From Rhyacichthys aspro (taxonomy: Eukaryota > Chordata > Actinopteri > Gobiiformes > Rhyacichthyidae), in NCBI GenBank assembly GCA_036850595.1, contig CM072149.1, forward strand, positions 31,001 to 95,000: DNA of 64,000 bases, read 5' to 3'. Of this stretch, positions 62,947-64,000 are shown one piece after another (position 1 is the stretch's first letter; every line of letters starts with the position of its first letter). The translations under genes were made by a program, and so were the position numbers. The notes under the pieces were generated by a model that was given only the letters and a program-made list of their open reading frames with translations, ran no database searches and was not told where the DNA came from.

Positions 62947-64000
62947 CTATGTACAATGGGCCCTGCCTAGCGAACTATTTACAATATCGGAGCACGTCAT
63001 GAAGGGATAGAAACGTCTAGATAGAAGTCTTTTGAACAATTTACAGGTTTTCAATGTGCCTAATAAGGCTCTTTTGGAAAGAGTCCAACTTTCTTGTTTA
63101 GAGAGTCCCAAATCGGTAAGTAGGATTCCATTCCCGATATACCACTTGCCCCTGGCGCCAAGTGGAAACCCCCACACTTCTACTTCCTTAACGGTGGGGT
63201 ATGTAACTTTAATCGTCTCGGAGAGATGGAGGTATTTGGACACTTTGTGGTCCGCCATGTTTTTCAGAGTATTTGTGCCTTTCTCAAAGCAGATAGCTAC
63301 GTCAACCAGGATGGCTTTATTGCCTTTGAGGAAAAGTAGATCAGGGATGTTAAGTTTGCCATCAATCGATTTGAGTCTTGGCTCAACATGTGCCCTCCAT
63401 CCGGCTTTCGCTCCTGCAGATACTAGAATGAAGCAAATGGCGTTGTGGTTTGCCATGCGGTTCTTTCTGAGAGCCGGACAGAGGCTTATTATGTGTGCCA
63501 GGGTTTCCTTGGATTGGCCACACAGACAGCATAGCACTGGAAGGCCACTTCCCCTGTGGGTTGAGGTTAGGACCGGGAACGTATTGGATCGTATTTGGAG
63601 TGCCATGATATACTCCGATTCTGTTAGTCCCGTTTTTGTCTTAGATGTTTTGTCACCTTTGAAAACCTCCACGCCCAGGCCCTGAGTCTGAAGCTTCGTC
63701 CATTTGTCAAATTCAACTCGCTTCAGAGTGGCCGGAGAAATCTTCGTCATGTCAAGATCCTCAACCGCTGAGGTCTTGGGGTCTACCATCTCATTTGTGA
63801 CCGCTTTCCATAGTTTCAAGATTTTGGAGGTCAGAGATGTCAGGCGGGCTACTTCACCGGTTACTTCATCTTCGATCAGAATCATTTCCAACATCCTCCT
63901 AATTTGAATCGAAGGGACCAGGGTGGCTAGTCTGGAGATTCCCATGCCTCCATCCTTATATCCAGAATAAAGTAAGCCATTGGTCGTGTAGTGCCCCAGA
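62947..64000 (-). CDS. R2-like LINE, RT thumb to restriction-like endonuclease (copy 4, runs off right edge)
   Basis: An open frame of 332 codons from 63945 that stays open to the right edge (reading GLLYSGYKDGGMGIS there). It includes the RT thumb (SIQIRRMLEMILIEDEV), the CCHC motif C139-x2-C142-x8-H151-x4-C156 (LCGQSKETLAHIISLCP), and the endonuclease with P201-D202 and D215 twelve residues later (NIPDLLFLKGNKAILVDVAI), the PD…D restriction-like signature of R2-group LINEs. It continues with conserved basic and aromatic residues to a stop at 62947. This C-terminal half has no stop or slip, so it is the best preserved of the four copies; whether the 5' half is intact lies outside the window. 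The enzyme would nick the target and prime reverse transcription in the nucleus. Confidence 0.88.
   Translation of the reverse strand, partial: LGHYTTNGLLYSGYKDGGMGISRLATLVPSIQIRRMLEMILIEDEVTGEVARLTSLTSKILKLWKAVTNEMVDPKTSAVEDLDMTKISPATLKRVEFDKWTKLQTQGLGVEVFKGDKTSKTKTGLTESEYIMALQIRSNTFPVLTSTHRGSGLPVLCCLCGQSKETLAHIISLCPALRKNRMANHNAICFILVSAGAKAGWRAHVEPRLKSIDGKLNIPDLLFLKGNKAILVDVAICFEKGTNTLKNMADHKVSKYLHLSETIKVTYPTVKEVEVWGFPLGARGKWYIGNGILLTDLGLSKQESWTLSKRALLGTLKTCKLFKRLLSRRFYPFMTCSDIVNSSLGRAHCT

Overview
The window reads as teleost fish DNA, most likely from a spiny-rayed (percomorph-type) genome. It is eukaryotic and intron-bearing. Coding matter sits in short exons with GT/AG borders, there are polymerase III tRNA genes, and the interspersed repeats are typical of fish: L2/Maui-like and Jockey/Rex1-like LINEs, R2-like LINEs, Ty3/gypsy elements, hAT, Harbinger, piggyBac-like and TTAA-flanked DNA transposons, and tyrosine-recombinase (Crypton-like) genes. 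Nothing suggests bacteria, operons or CRISPR. Nearly all long open reading frames belong to mobile elements, and most are broken.

Layout. 1-4960 (-): a Ty3/gypsy retrotransposon running off the left edge, with integrase encoded BEFORE reverse transcriptase (the Gmr1-type order). 5.5-6.4 kb and 15.1-16.1 kb: repeat units carrying fragments that look like TP53 linker/tetramerisation exons. 7.3-8.3 kb: a candidate two-exon ORF and a nest of short direct and inverted repeats. 8.9-10.9 kb: the most convincing host-type gene, three terminal exons of an Ig-superfamily receptor. 11.5 kb: L2 fragment. 12.8 kb: intron-containing tRNA-Tyr. 14.1-14.6 kb: piggyBac-like N-terminus. 16.6-18.2 kb: decayed tyrosine-recombinase-type gene. 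22.4-24.5 kb: R2-like LINE, then a 28-bp satellite. 25.0-28.8 kb: an APE-type LINE joined in frame to an L2 LINE. 30.3-31.1 kb: a small tRNA cluster (Cys relic, intact His, Arg relic). 32-41 kb: several tyrosine-recombinase-related genes and a gypsy integrase/chromodomain fragment. 44.9-46.9 kb: hAT transposase. 49-50.6 kb: Crypton-like exon fragments. 50.8-52.2 kb: a TTAA-flanked element carrying a P2X7-ballast-like exon pair, itself split by a 499-bp MITE with 63-bp perfect terminal inverted repeats. 52.7-53.2 kb: 43-bp satellite. 53.6-55.8 kb: R2-like LINE with three zinc fingers. 56.0-56.9 kb: second TTAA element copy. 57.2-58.9 kb: Harbinger transposase and MADF/BESS partner gene, cut by another copy of the MITE, plus an integrase fragment. 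61.1-61.3 kb: 28S rRNA fragment spanning the canonical R2 target site. 62.9-64.0 kb: C-terminal half of another R2-like LINE running off the right edge.

The window is therefore mostly a graveyard of nested transposons. The points most worth following are the P2X7-type zinc-binding domain carried on a TTAA-mobile element, the TP53-like exon repeats, the in-frame fusion of two LINE reverse transcriptases, the integrase-first gypsy element, and the closeness of R2-like sequence to a 28S target-site fragment. Family assignments rest on motifs recognised by eye; no database search was possible.
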